Part shown: in pieces, positions 25,989 to 34,834 of the stretch
Position numbering within the stretch: position 1 is the first letter of the stretch
Layout of the letters: every line of letters begins with the position of its first letter
DNA from: Aggregatilineales bacterium
Lineage (GTDB): Bacteria; Chloroflexota; Anaerolineae; Aggregatilineales; Ch27
Direction of reading: 5' to 3'
Assembly (NCBI GenBank): GCA_029976025.1
Contig: JARKNX010000030.1
Span: forward strand, 62,001 to 126,000
Length of the DNA: 64,000 bases
The notes under the pieces: model-generated
Seen by the model: only the letters and a program-made list of their open reading frames with translations
Databases searched by the model: none
What the model was told of the DNA's origin: nothing
Translations under genes and position numbers: made by a program

Positions 25989-26687
25989 ATGCCGCTCGCA
26001 GGAGCACCTGATGCTGATGATCTTGAACGGCAGGGGGTCGAGTCTATTGTCGGAGACCCCGGCCTGCGCGATGAGCTGACCGATGACGAGGCCCGGCCCC
26101 TGATCGACTGGGGGCTGGCCCAGGTGACTTTGTTGGCCCGGCAGGCGGCGGCTCAGGCGTCGGTAGAGATGATGGACGCCTCGATGCGCGATCTGCACCG
26201 GCTGATGAAGCGGGTGAACCGCCTGGTGGGCGCCCGTGCGGCGGGGGATACCGCCCGCGTGCGCGAAGAACTGGACCGCCTGGCCAGATTGAGCGGGGAA
26301 ATGTACGGCGAAGAAACTGCGCCTGTCGATTCCACCCGCCTTGATACGTTTATGGAGGAGCAGGAAAGTCTGTCCAATGAGGAGATTATCACGCGCTTGC
26401 TGGCGTTGTTCGCGCCGCCCTGGGACCCACGCCCTCCGCTGACCGCGCCGCCCGCGCCCGATCAGCTTGCGTCGCCGCCGGAGTACGAACAACTCGCGCC
26501 GCTGCCCACACCCGACCAGCTTGCGCCACCGCCGGAACATGGTCAGCTTGCGCCGCTGCCGGAGCATGACAGGCTCCCGGCCCCGCCGGAGCCTGGCCGC
26601 TTGCCTGGCCCGCCGAGCTATGATCGTCTCTCCGGCCCGCCGGATTACGATCTGCTCCCCCACGAAGGAGAGGAAACGCCCACGTGA
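25989..26687 (+). CDS. Uncharacterised protein with eight C-terminal nonapeptide repeats
   Basis: 232 residues from ATG 25989, preferred because GGAGG sits five bases upstream; an in-frame ATG at 25962 is possible and a TACAAT at 25948-25953 lies just before it. The N-terminal two thirds are helical (SVEMMDASMRDLHRLMKRV, then EELDRLARLSGEMYGEE) and resemble no family I know. The C-terminus is eight exact-length nonapeptides of the PPEYEQLAP type. No signal peptide or membrane helix. The phospholipase-D-like gene overlaps its stop, so the products are probably made together. Confidence 0.7.
   Translation: MPLAGAPDADDLERQGVESIVGDPGLRDELTDDEARPLIDWGLAQVTLLARQAAAQASVEMMDASMRDLHRLMKRVNRLVGARAAGDTARVREELDRLARLSGEMYGEETAPVDSTRLDTFMEEQESLSNEEIITRLLALFAPPWDPRPPLTAPPAPDQLASPPEYEQLAPLPTPDQLAPPPEHGQLAPLPEHDRLPAPPEPGRLPGPPSYDRLSGPPDYDLLPHEGEETPT
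26448..26663 (+). repeat. Eight in-register 27-bp repeats encoding P-P-x-x-D-x-L nonapeptides
   Basis: Units in order: PPAPDQLAS, PPEYEQLAP, LPTPDQLAP, PPEHGQLAP, LPEHDRLPA, PPEPGRLPG, PPSYDRLSG, PPDYDLLPH. The spacing is exactly 27 bases for all eight, with sequence drift from first to last. Confidence 0.85.
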
Positions 26688-27940
26688 CGAAGAAGAAGAA
26701 CACTTCCCAGAGCCCGGGCAATAAAAAACAGACGCAAACCAGCGGACTTCTGATTCTGGTCGCCGCCATTCTGATCTTCGTATTCAGTCGGCTGACCGGT
26801 ATTGACCTGCTGAATCTTGACGCGCCCGTGCCTACCGCTGTAGCGACGACGGCCCCGGCGGAGCAGGTCCCGATGGACGTGGGCACGGCGCCTATTTCGG
26901 TGATCTTTTCCGCGCCGACCGGCAGCCGCGACGTGTCCACCTATATCAATGGGCCGGACACCGTGCTGGCTGATGCCATCCGCCAGGCTCGCCGGACAGT
27001 GGATGTGGCGGCCTATGAGCTGAACTCGCCGGCTATCGCTGATGCGCTGATCGACCGGCACCGAAATGGCGTCCGGGTGCGGATCGTGACGGATAATGAT
27101 GCCGGACTCAATGTCGCCCTCTATGAGCAGTATCTGGCCGCGCCGGCTAACCGCAAAGAAGATCTCCTCGATGAGATGAAGAAGAATCCGAGCGACACGC
27201 TGCTGGACGAGCTGTACGACGCGGGCATCCCCATTGTGGATGACGCCCGCAGCGGCCTGATGCATAACAAGTTTGTGATTATCGACGGGGCGGAGGTCTG
27301 GATGGGCAGCATGAACATGACCCTGAACGACGCCTACCGCAACAATAACAACCTGAATCACGTCCGCAGCGCCCGCGTCGCCGCGAACTACCAGGCTGAA
27401 TTTAACGAGATGTTCGAGGAACGCAGTTTTGGACCGCGGTCGCCCCGGAATACCCCTTACCCGCAGGTGACAGTCAATAATGTTCTGGTGGAGGTTTACT
27501 TCGCCCCGGAAGATAATGTGATGCCGCAGATCGTATCTGAGATCAACGCGGCGCAGGAAGAAATCCGCTTCATGGCATTTTCATTCACCGAGGATTCGAT
27601 GGGACAGGCGATGCTGGAGAGGGCCGCCGCCGGGGTGGAGGTTTCCGGCATCTTCGAGACGACCGGCAGCGAGACCGCGTTCAGCGAGCTGACGCCGCTC
27701 TTTTGCGCCGGGCTGGATGTCCGCCAGGATGGTAACCCGTTCATCCTGCACCATAAGGTCATCGTCATTGACCGCCAGACGGTGGTCACGGGATCGTTCA
27801 ATTTCTCCAGCAACGCGACCAACACCAACGACGAGAACCTGCTGATCATTCACGATCCGGCGCTGGCTCAGCAGTATCTGGTTGAATTTGAGCAGCGCTT
27901 TGCCCAGGCGAATCCGCCTACCCGCATACAGTGTAACTAA
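26684..27940 (+). CDS. Membrane-anchored phospholipase D-like protein
   Basis: 418 residues, GTG start overlapping the upstream stop by four bases. A Lys-rich start is followed by one membrane helix (SGLLILVAAILIFVFSRLTG), then two PLD domains, each with an HKD motif: HNKFVIIDGAEVWMGSMNMT and HHKVIVIDRQTVVTGSFNFS. The family includes phospholipases, nucleases (Nuc type) and phosphatidyltransferases. The domains should be outside the membrane given a single N-terminal helix with positive charges on its inner side. The extracytoplasmic location favours a lipid or extracellular DNA substrate; not settled. Confidence 0.88.
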   Translation: MTKKKNTSQSPGNKKQTQTSGLLILVAAILIFVFSRLTGIDLLNLDAPVPTAVATTAPAEQVPMDVGTAPISVIFSAPTGSRDVSTYINGPDTVLADAIRQARRTVDVAAYELNSPAIADALIDRHRNGVRVRIVTDNDAGLNVALYEQYLAAPANRKEDLLDEMKKNPSDTLLDELYDAGIPIVDDARSGLMHNKFVIIDGAEVWMGSMNMTLNDAYRNNNNLNHVRSARVAANYQAEFNEMFEERSFGPRSPRNTPYPQVTVNNVLVEVYFAPEDNVMPQIVSEINAAQEEIRFMAFSFTEDSMGQAMLERAAAGVEVSGIFETTGSETAFSELTPLFCAGLDVRQDGNPFILHHKVIVIDRQTVVTGSFNFSSNATNTNDENLLIIHDPALAQQYLVEFEQRFAQANPPTRIQCN

Positions 27941-28163
27941 CGGTCCGAACGCGGGCAGCCAGGAGTGGGCAGCAGGGGCGGGGCGGACGTTCAACCGAAT
28001 GTCTGACGCCCGGTTCATCTGCTCGCCCGCTCCTCCGCCTCTCGCCCCCCTGTTCCTACCCCCTGTCACTGGCACAATCTCCGCCTCTGGACTATCATAG
28101 CCGTTTAGAAAATCCGTGCTATCTGGCGGTAAACATTACTGCGAGAGAAAAAGCGAGTGCGCT

Positions 28164-30905
28164 ATGTCCTTTATTGAAGCCCCGACTACGTTTTACCTCG
28201 GTCGCCGCTACGATCCGGTTTCTCAGCGCCTGATACAGGATGTGCTGTACTACGACTCGCGCGATCTGACGACGCACGCTGTCGTAGTCGGCATGACAGG
28301 GTCCGGCAAGACCGGTCTGTGCATCGATATTCTGGAAGAAGCCATCCTCGACAACATCCCGGCTATCGTGATTGATCCCAAGGGGGATATCACCAACCTG
28401 CTGCTGATGTTCCCCGATCTGCGTCCGGAAGAATTCGCCCCGTGGGTGAACGTTGACGACGCCCGGCGGGCGGGCAAAGAAGTGGACGAGTACGCGGCGG
28501 ATGTCGCCGCCCGGTGGCGCGACGGGCTGCAGACCTGGGGGATTGTCCCCGACCGCGTCAAGTGGGCCAGGTATGCCGCCCAGTACAGCATCTACACGCC
28601 CGGCTCTGATTCGGGCCTGCCGGTCAGCATTCTGGATGCCATGCAGCCGCCAGGCACTGGCTGGGACGGGCATGAGGAGGAGAATCGCGAGCATATCTCC
28701 TCGGTGGTGACGGCGCTGCTGGCTCTGGTTGGCAAGCAGGTCGAGCCGGTCAAGAATCGCGAGCATGTCCTGATCGCCAACATCTTCGAGAATGCCTGGA
28801 GACAGGGCCTGGGGCTGACTCTGGAAGACGTGATCGTCCAGGTGCAGCAGCCGCCGTTCGCCCGCCTGGGTGTGTTCGACGTGGACACATTTTTCCCGGA
28901 GAAGGAGCGCTTCAAGCTGGCGATGGAGCTGAACAACATCATCGCTGCACCGTCGTTTCAGTCCTGGCTGACCGGCCGTCCGCTGGATGTCGGGGATCTG
29001 CTTTATACGCCCGACGGCCGGCCCAGGGTGAGCATCTTCTACACGGCTCACCTCAACGATGGGGAGCGCCAGTTCATTTCGACGCTGCTGCTGGAGAACA
29101 TCCTGACCTGGATGCGGACGCTCTCCGGCACGACCAGCCTGCGCGCCCTGCTGTACATTGATGAGGTGTTCGGCATGATTCCGCCGCACCCGCGTAACCC
29201 GCCGACGAAGGACCCGCTGCTCAAGCTGCTCAAGCAGGCGCGGGCCTTCGGGCTGGGCGTGATCGTGGCCACGCAGAATCCCGGCGATCTGGATTACAAG
29301 GGTCTGTCAAACGCGGGGAGCTGGTTCATCGGCAAGCTGCAAACGGAGCACGATCGCCGCCGGGTGCTGGCCGGGCTGGAGGCGCTGGCCGATTCTCACC
29401 CGACGCTCAACCCGCGCGATGTGCGAGACCTGATCGCCCAGCTTGATTCGCGCGTCTTCCTCCTGCACAACATCCATGATGAGGGCGGGCCGGCTATGTT
29501 CCACACGCGCTGGTCAATGAGCTACCTGCGCGGCCCTCTGACCCGCTCGCAGGTGAATGAGCTGATGGCCAGCCAGCGGGCCAAGCTGACCCGGCGGCCT
29601 GTCCCGCAGCCCGGTATGGGTGGATACCTGCCGCCAGAGGATATCCCGACCGGCCCAACGCCCGCCTCGAATGCGGTCGCTTCTGGCTTCACCCCGCCGC
29701 CGATGCACCTGCCGGAGGTTGCGCCCCCCGCCGCGCGGGGGCAACAGGCCGGGAGCGCCCCGCCGACGGCCCTGCCAGAGATGCCAGCCGCGCCGCCGCC
29801 CCCGGCAGCGCCAGCGGAGACCCCCCTCCGGCGGGCAGCCAGCGCGGGGTCCGACTACACTTCCGAGCCGCCGGTCACCCCCTCCAGCGTGCCCCAGTTC
29901 TTCCTGCCTACCGTGATCCCGGCCCGCACCGCTTTTGCCAACTGGGAGCGCCAGTACGGATTCGCGGCTCAGGTAACGGGGGGGGCATCGCTGATTTACA
30001 GGCCGTTCCTGCTGGCTCAGGTCATCATCCACTACCTGGATCGTAAGACGGGGATCAGCGCCGAGCGTCAGTATGCCTTCCATGTCCCCGATATACCCCG
30101 GTCGGGGCTGGTGCGCTGGGAGCAGTTCATGGCCGCGCCGGTGGATGTTGACACGCTGGCCCCGGAGCCTTTTGGCGAAGCTCTGTACGCCGAGCTGCCG
30201 CCGGCCCTGACCGACGAGCGCCGGATGAAGACGCTCCAGAGCGAAGTGCTGGATCAGCTCTACCGCCTGGCGCGTCTGACGATCCTGTATAACCCGACGT
30301 TGAAGATATTCGGCGAGCCGGATGCCACAACGCGTGACTTCAAGCTCCTGATCCAGCCGATGATCCGCGAGAAGCGCGACGCCGAAGTGGATCAGGTGAC
30401 GGCGCGGTATGCCGTGAAGCTGGACCGGCTGGAGGAGAAACTGCGGCGGGAGACCCGCGAGCTGTACGGCGACCGCGCCGATCTGAGCGACCGCCGGCGC
30501 GAGAATCTCTTCACGGCGGGCGAGGCGGCGATGAGCCTGTTCCGGGGGCGGACGACGTACACCCTCAGTCGTTACAGCCGCACCCAGCGCTACAGCCGCA
30601 AAGCGGAGGAAGAAGTCCGCGAATCTGAGGAGGAGATCGCCGCCCTGCAGGAACAGATTGCCCGGGTCACGCAGGAGATGGAAGGGGCGCTGCGGATGGT
30701 TAACGACCGCTGGGCACAGGCCGCAGCCCAGGTCGAGGAGTACCATATCACGCCGCTCCGGAAGAACATTTATCCGGAAGCGTTCGGGGTGGGCTGGATG
30801 CCGTTCTGGTACGCGCAGGTGAATGGTCAGCCGGCTTTGCTGGCGGCCAACCCGGTTGCGGCGCGGGAACAGAATGTGGCGCGGGGACAGGATCAGCCGG
30901 GTTAA
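28164..30905 (+). CDS. HerA/VirB4-like ATPase (DUF853-type) with coiled-coil tail
   Basis: 913 residues from ATG 28164; the frame runs upstream to 28116 without coding character. The Walker A motif VVGMTGSGKTGLCIDILEEA lies near residue 45, followed by AIVIDPKGDITNLLLMFPDL, and a Walker B LLYIDEVFGMIPPHP near residue 330 and an RQ/TQ-type motif VIVATQNPGDLDYKGL. A Pro/Ala-rich linker spans about residues 480-585. The C-terminal region ends in a long charged coiled coil (about 750-880). HerA-type ATPases translocate DNA, often with NurA; no nurA is nearby. The ATPase core is secure, the role is not. Confidence 0.85.
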   Translation: MSFIEAPTTFYLGRRYDPVSQRLIQDVLYYDSRDLTTHAVVVGMTGSGKTGLCIDILEEAILDNIPAIVIDPKGDITNLLLMFPDLRPEEFAPWVNVDDARRAGKEVDEYAADVAARWRDGLQTWGIVPDRVKWARYAAQYSIYTPGSDSGLPVSILDAMQPPGTGWDGHEEENREHISSVVTALLALVGKQVEPVKNREHVLIANIFENAWRQGLGLTLEDVIVQVQQPPFARLGVFDVDTFFPEKERFKLAMELNNIIAAPSFQSWLTGRPLDVGDLLYTPDGRPRVSIFYTAHLNDGERQFISTLLLENILTWMRTLSGTTSLRALLYIDEVFGMIPPHPRNPPTKDPLLKLLKQARAFGLGVIVATQNPGDLDYKGLSNAGSWFIGKLQTEHDRRRVLAGLEALADSHPTLNPRDVRDLIAQLDSRVFLLHNIHDEGGPAMFHTRWSMSYLRGPLTRSQVNELMASQRAKLTRRPVPQPGMGGYLPPEDIPTGPTPASNAVASGFTPPPMHLPEVAPPAARGQQAGSAPPTALPEMPAAPPPPAAPAETPLRRAASAGSDYTSEPPVTPSSVPQFFLPTVIPARTAFANWERQYGFAAQVTGGASLIYRPFLLAQVIIHYLDRKTGISAERQYAFHVPDIPRSGLVRWEQFMAAPVDVDTLAPEPFGEALYAELPPALTDERRMKTLQSEVLDQLYRLARLTILYNPTLKIFGEPDATTRDFKLLIQPMIREKRDAEVDQVTARYAVKLDRLEEKLRRETRELYGDRADLSDRRRENLFTAGEAAMSLFRGRTTYTLSRYSRTQRYSRKAEEEVRESEEEIAALQEQIARVTQEMEGALRMVNDRWAQAAAQVEEYHITPLRKNIYPEAFGVGWMPFWYAQVNGQPALLAANPVAAREQNVARGQDQPG

Positions 30906-30928
30906 GGCCCGGCTGTCGCTGAGGAAAC

Positions 30929-30969
30929 GACAGCGCGGGATGGCGTGTTCGTCGCTGCCCCGCGCTGTC
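30929..30969 (+). terminator. Hairpin after the HerA-like gene
   Basis: GACAGCGCGGG at 30929-30939 pairs perfectly with CCCGCGCTGTC at 30959-30969. The 19-base loop and lack of a T run make this weaker than a standard terminator, but it sits between two convergent genes. Confidence 0.4.
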
Positions 30970-30986
30970 CGCGATGCAGCTTCCGG

Positions 30987-31184
30987 TTATTGTGTCCGGG
31001 GCGGCGCCGCCTCAGCGGCCACTGCTTTCTGGTAGGCTTTCCAGCCGGGGCACCATCGGGTGTGCCACTTCCACAACCGCGCTTTCCATGTCCCGGGGTG
31101 AGCCTCTGCCTGCTGGCGCAGGCCGCAGGTCGCACAACTCATCTCCGAAGCCTTCTTGATTGGTTGCTCTGTCTGTGTTGTCAC
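30987..31184 (-). CDS. Small Cys/Trp-rich protein, putative metal-binding
   Basis: 65 residues, GTG at 31184 with a G-rich stretch upstream; MSCATC at residue 15 is an alternative start. It has CATCGLRQQAEAH and KARLWKWHTRWCPGWKAYQ: two early Cys, a His and a further Cys (CxxC ... H ... C) that could bind zinc. I believe the WHxxWCPGWK pattern recurs in small bacterial and archaeal proteins, but I cannot check that here. The Cys/Trp-rich conserved-looking core and the clean start support a real gene over a shadow. It is convergent with the HerA-like gene. Confidence 0.6.
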   Translation of the reverse strand: MTTQTEQPIKKASEMSCATCGLRQQAEAHPGTWKARLWKWHTRWCPGWKAYQKAVAAEAAPPRTQ

Positions 31185-31313
31185 TGTCTTTTCCCCCCGG
31201 GGAACTGTGTCTGGAACCAGCGCGATGATTTCGCGTTCCGCCCTCAGTATACGCGTATTTCACCCGGCGGTTGCGCCAGCCTGAAGATTATTGCCCCGGA
31301 GGCCGATCGATCG

Positions 31314-31342
31314 TTGTCGGGTCCGGCGCAAAATGCTACTAT
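31314..31342 (+). promoter_or_regulatory. Probable sigma70 promoter of the VanW gene
   Basis: TTGTCG at 31314-31319 and TACTAT at 31337-31342 are 17 bases apart, and the -10 is preceded by TGC (extended -10). It lies about 58 bases before the ATG at 31400. The rest of the gap from 31185 has no gene. Confidence 0.5.
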
Positions 31343-31399
31343 TGCTCTCCAATAAAAGCACTGTATTGGAATGTACCCCTGTGCCAGGAAGCGCTGCCT

Positions 31400-33343
31400 A
31401 TGACCACGCATACCCCCGCCTCACCCCAGCCGATTTCCCCCCCGCCGTCGTCGATCATCCCGGAGGCGCTGTCTGAGGATACGCAGCCGATCCAGCCTGT
31501 CCGCGGCGCGGCGCGTCCCGGGCTGCGGCCGTGGCTGCTGCGCCTGCCGCTGCTGGCCCTGACCGGGCTGCTGCTGCTGATGATCATGCTGGCGCTGTTC
31601 GTCGCGGCCCACGAGGTGCGCTATGCTGGCCGTATCTACCCGGGCATCTCATCCTACGGCATCGATCTGAGCGGCCTGACCTATGATCGGGCGGCCAGCC
31701 TGCTGCGGGAGCGATTCACCTACGATGAGCAAACGGTCTTCACCCTGCGGGATGGGGACCGCACCTGGCAGGCGACGGCGGCGGAACTGGGCGTCTCCTT
31801 CGACGCTGACCAGACGGTGGCGACGGCCATGCTGCTGGGCCGGGGGGGCGGCCTGCCGCGCGATCTGGCCGTCCAGGCCGACATATGGCTCAACGGCCGC
31901 TCTGTCTCGCCCGTAATTGTCTACGACCAGACCCGGGCCGATTCCTTTTTGCAGCGCCTTCTCCCGGAGATCAACCGCGCTGTGCAGGATGCCAGCCTGT
32001 CCTTGCAAGGCACGGAGGTCATCAGCGCCGAGGGGCAGGTGGGCCGGTCGCTGGATATCCCGGCCACGCTGGGCGCCCTGCGGGAGCGGGTGCTCGGCCT
32101 GGAGCCGGGCGGAGACATCCTGCTGGTGATCAATGAGACGCCTCCGCAGTTATGGTCAGTAGCAGAAGCGGAGGCCCGGCTACGGGCGGCAGTCTCTGGT
32201 CCGCTCTCGCTGTTTGCCGACGCCTCATCCGGCGGCGAAGCCGGGCCGTGGACCGCCACGCCGGGGCAGATCGCCCAGATGCTTGAAGTGCAGCGGGTCG
32301 AAAATCCCGACGGCACGGCGGGGGTTGAGGTGCACCTGAACCCGGAGCAGTTCCTGAGCTTTCTGAACGGTATTGCGCCGCAGCTTATCACATCGCCGCA
32401 GCCGGCGCGGCTCATCTTTAACGACGAAACGCGCCAGCTTGAGGTTCTCCAGCCCAGCATCAACGGGCGCGAGCTGAATGTGGACGAGTCGCTGGCGGCC
32501 ATTGAGGCGATGCTCTTCGCGCCGCCGAGTCAGCCCGGTGCAACCCGCGAGGTCCCGCTGAGCTTCACCCTCATCGTCCCGCCGGTGAACAATAATGTCA
32601 CCGCTGCCGATCTGGGCATCACCGGACTGGTGAGCGAGGCTACCACCTACTACCTCGGCAGCTCGGCAGCCCGCCAGCAGAATATCGCCACGGCTGCCGC
32701 CCTCTTCAACGGCGTTGTGATCGGCCCCGGGGAGGAATTTTCCTTCAACGAATGGCTGGGGGATGTCAGCGCCGAATCGGGCTTTGAAGAAGGTTTCATT
32801 ATCTTCGGCGGGCGCACTATCAAGGGCATCGGCGGCGGCGTGTGCCAGGTCAGCACGACGGCTTACCAGGCGGCGTTTTACGCCGGCTTCCCGATCCTTT
32901 CCCGCGTGCCCCATGGCTACCGGGTCGGCTACTATGAATATGGCGAAGGCGTCGGCATGGACGCCACCGTGTACTCGCCGCTGGTGGACTTCCGTTTCCT
33001 GAACGATACGCCTTATTATCTCCTGATCGAGACGGCGACGAACCCGGCCAACGCCACGGTGACCTTCCGCTTTTACAGCACCGATATCGGGCGGGAGGTG
33101 GTCAAGATCGGCCCGCGTATTGCGAATGTCCAGCCGCACGGCCCGCCGATCTACGAGGAGAACGCGGAGCTGGCGCCCGGCCAGACCCGGCAGGTGGAAT
33201 GGGCGGTGGACGGCGCCGACGTAGCCATCACCCGCCAGGTCTGGCGGAATGGACAGTTGGAGAGCGAGGATACTTTCTCCAGCCATTATTTGCCCTGGCA
33301 GGATGTGATTCAGGTCGCGCCCGGCCAGGCTCCGACGGGCTGA
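31400..33343 (+). CDS. VanW-family membrane protein with peptidoglycan-binding-type domain
   Basis: 647 residues from ATG 31400 (AGGAAG nine bases upstream). A Pro-rich cytoplasmic start of about 40 residues leads into one helix (PLLALTGLLLLMIMLALFVA). The extracellular part contains repeated YGIDLSGLTYDRAASLL-type segments (PG_binding_4-like), then the VanW core: NIATAAALFNGVVIGPGEEFS, IFGGRTIKGIGGGVCQVSTT (GGGxCQxST) and RVPHGYRVGYYEYGEGVGMD. VanW proteins are widespread in cell-wall biology, some with vancomycin resistance clusters; none of those genes is here. Start and promoter fit a stand-alone unit. Confidence 0.88.
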   Translation: MTTHTPASPQPISPPPSSIIPEALSEDTQPIQPVRGAARPGLRPWLLRLPLLALTGLLLLMIMLALFVAAHEVRYAGRIYPGISSYGIDLSGLTYDRAASLLRERFTYDEQTVFTLRDGDRTWQATAAELGVSFDADQTVATAMLLGRGGGLPRDLAVQADIWLNGRSVSPVIVYDQTRADSFLQRLLPEINRAVQDASLSLQGTEVISAEGQVGRSLDIPATLGALRERVLGLEPGGDILLVINETPPQLWSVAEAEARLRAAVSGPLSLFADASSGGEAGPWTATPGQIAQMLEVQRVENPDGTAGVEVHLNPEQFLSFLNGIAPQLITSPQPARLIFNDETRQLEVLQPSINGRELNVDESLAAIEAMLFAPPSQPGATREVPLSFTLIVPPVNNNVTAADLGITGLVSEATTYYLGSSAARQQNIATAAALFNGVVIGPGEEFSFNEWLGDVSAESGFEEGFIIFGGRTIKGIGGGVCQVSTTAYQAAFYAGFPILSRVPHGYRVGYYEYGEGVGMDATVYSPLVDFRFLNDTPYYLLIETATNPANATVTFRFYSTDIGREVVKIGPRIANVQPHGPPIYEENAELAPGQTRQVEWAVDGADVAITRQVWRNGQLESEDTFSSHYLPWQDVIQVAPGQAPTG

Positions 33344-33365
33344 AACGGGGCGCGATCAGCGAAAT

Positions 33366-33396
33366 TTGAGTCTGGCAGGCGGACATTTGCTATACT
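33366..33396 (+). promoter_or_regulatory. Possible extended -10 promoter of the FHA gene
   Basis: TTGAGT at 33366-33371 and TGC-TATACT (-10 at 33391-33396) are 19 bases apart. The -10 has the extended TGn element, which can compensate for long spacing. The predicted start of transcription is close to 33403. Confidence 0.5.
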
Positions 33397-33433
33397 GAAA
33401 ATGTATCCTCTGTTGCGTGGTCGGGGAGGGGGG

Positions 33434-34135
33434 ATGGTTTACGAAGAGCCACTGGCGCTGGCTAAAATCGAATGGAACGATCTGACCTCCGGGGAGCGTC
33501 ACGAGTTTATCCTGATGGAGGGGGCTACAGCCACCATCGGGCGCTCGAAGGATAACAATATCTGCGTACCGGAGCGGCATGTCTCCCGCCGTCATGCCGT
33601 GATTCACTACCGGGACGGCATCTTCATGCTCTCCGATCTGGGGAGCGCCAACGGCACCTTCGTCAACAATGAGAAACTGGATGGGCCGTTTCCGCTGGCT
33701 GGCGGGGATGTCATCCGGTTGTTTGTGCCGGAGCTGCGTTTTGTGGCCGGGGTGACGGAGGAAGAACAGGAATCGGCGTCGCAGGGCGGCACGCTGATCA
33801 TGCCGGCGGTGACGGAGGGAAGATGTCCCTATGTGGTCGTGACCAGCGGGCCGCAGGAAGGCACGGAATTCCCTTTTCTGAGCGAGATCGTGACGGTGGG
33901 CCGGGCGACTTCCGATGCGACCTGGGAAATCTGCCTGCAGGACCGGGCTGTTTCCCGTCCTCACGCCCGTTTTGAGCGGCTTTCCGGGGCGGACGGCTGG
34001 CGGCTGGTGGATCTGCGCAGCGCCAACGGCACGCGCGTCAACGGCAAATATCTCGATCCGGAGACAGAGCACCTGCTCCGCGACGGGGACGTGCTGGTGT
34101 TCGGCTCCTCGATGCTGTTGTTCCGGCAGGGCTAG
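33434..34135 (+). CDS. Protein with two FHA domains
   Basis: 233 residues from ATG 33434, chosen over an in-frame ATG at 33401 because GGGGAGGGGGG precedes it and the predicted transcript begins near 33403. Two FHA domains: ATIGRSKDNNICVPERHVSRRHAVI with LGSANGTFVNNEKL, and VTVGRATSDATWEICLQDRAVSRPHARF with LRSANGTRVNGKYL. FHA domains bind phosphothreonine peptides, so this is a likely reader of Ser/Thr kinase signalling, such as the kinase at 54556; that link is inference. The last four bases overlap the convergent Maf gene. Confidence 0.92.
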   Translation: MVYEEPLALAKIEWNDLTSGERHEFILMEGATATIGRSKDNNICVPERHVSRRHAVIHYRDGIFMLSDLGSANGTFVNNEKLDGPFPLAGGDVIRLFVPELRFVAGVTEEEQESASQGGTLIMPAVTEGRCPYVVVTSGPQEGTEFPFLSEIVTVGRATSDATWEICLQDRAVSRPHARFERLSGADGWRLVDLRSANGTRVNGKYLDPETEHLLRDGDVLVFGSSMLLFRQG

Positions 34136-34800
34136 AGGCGCTCACTGCCCCCGGGCAGGCGCGGGCAGGCCGTCCCATCGGGGCGGGCGCATACCGGGTT
34201 GCCGGCGGCCCGCGCCGGAAAGACGCCGAAGCCCTCCAGCAGCGCAACTACTTCGCACAGCGGGAAGCCGACGACATTGTTGTAACAGCCCTCGATCCGG
34301 CTGATCCAAGCGCCGCCCGCTCCCTGAATGGCATAACTGCCTGCCTTATCCATCGGCTCGCCGGTGGCGACATAAGCCGCAATTTGCGCATCGGTGCAGG
34401 CGATCATGTGCACGGTAGTGCTGGCGGCGCTGACGGCGACGCTGCGGCTGGCGGCGGCGTCACAGACGGCCACGCCGCTGATCACCTGGTGCGCTCGCCC
34501 GCGCAGCAGGCGCAGCATGCGCCCGGCGTCGGCGGCGTCAACGGGCTTACCCAGGATGACGCCCTCCACGACGACGATCGTATCCGCGCCGATGACCACC
34601 CCCCGATCGAGTGTTTCGGCGACTGTCTCCGCCTTCAGCCGGGCCAGCCAGCGCACGGCCTCCTTCGGGCTGAGGGCGGGATCGAAATCTTCTGCAATGT
34701 TGCTGGTGAGGACGGTGTAGGGCAGGCCAAGCGTCGCCATCAGCTCGCGGCGCCGGGGCGAGGCGGAGGCCAGAATCACGGGGATTTCGTCTGGCGTCAT
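34132..34800 (-). CDS. maf: Maf-family nucleotide pyrophosphatase
   Basis: 222 residues from ATG 34800. The family signature is intact: VILASASPRRRELMATLGL, then SPKEAVRWLARLKAETVAE, GADTIVVVEGVILGKP with the key Asp, VISGVAVCD and DKAGSYAIQGAGG near the C-terminus. Maf enzymes cleave dTTP/UTP or modified nucleotides and are linked to septation. A 25-30-residue C-terminal tail (PVCARPDGTACPRLP) goes beyond the usual length of about 195. It is convergent with the FHA gene and upstream of nothing else on its strand. Confidence 0.9.
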   Translation of the reverse strand: MTPDEIPVILASASPRRRELMATLGLPYTVLTSNIAEDFDPALSPKEAVRWLARLKAETVAETLDRGVVIGADTIVVVEGVILGKPVDAADAGRMLRLLRGRAHQVISGVAVCDAAASRSVAVSAASTTVHMIACTDAQIAAYVATGEPMDKAGSYAIQGAGGAWISRIEGCYNNVVGFPLCEVVALLEGFGVFPARAAGNPVCARPDGTACPRLPGGSERL

Positions 34801-34834
34801 GGCCGGGTCCTGCCAGTCAGGGTAGGGGTAAGTT

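Noticed and set aside
27941-28163. Possible tRNA or small RNA between the PLD and HerA genes
   Set aside because: No cloverleaf or stable hairpin pattern was seen; it appears to be plain spacer.
28164-30905. HerA-like ATPase as part of a defence island
   Set aside because: The ATPase core is real, but no nuclease, SIR2, NurA or other defence gene adjoins it.
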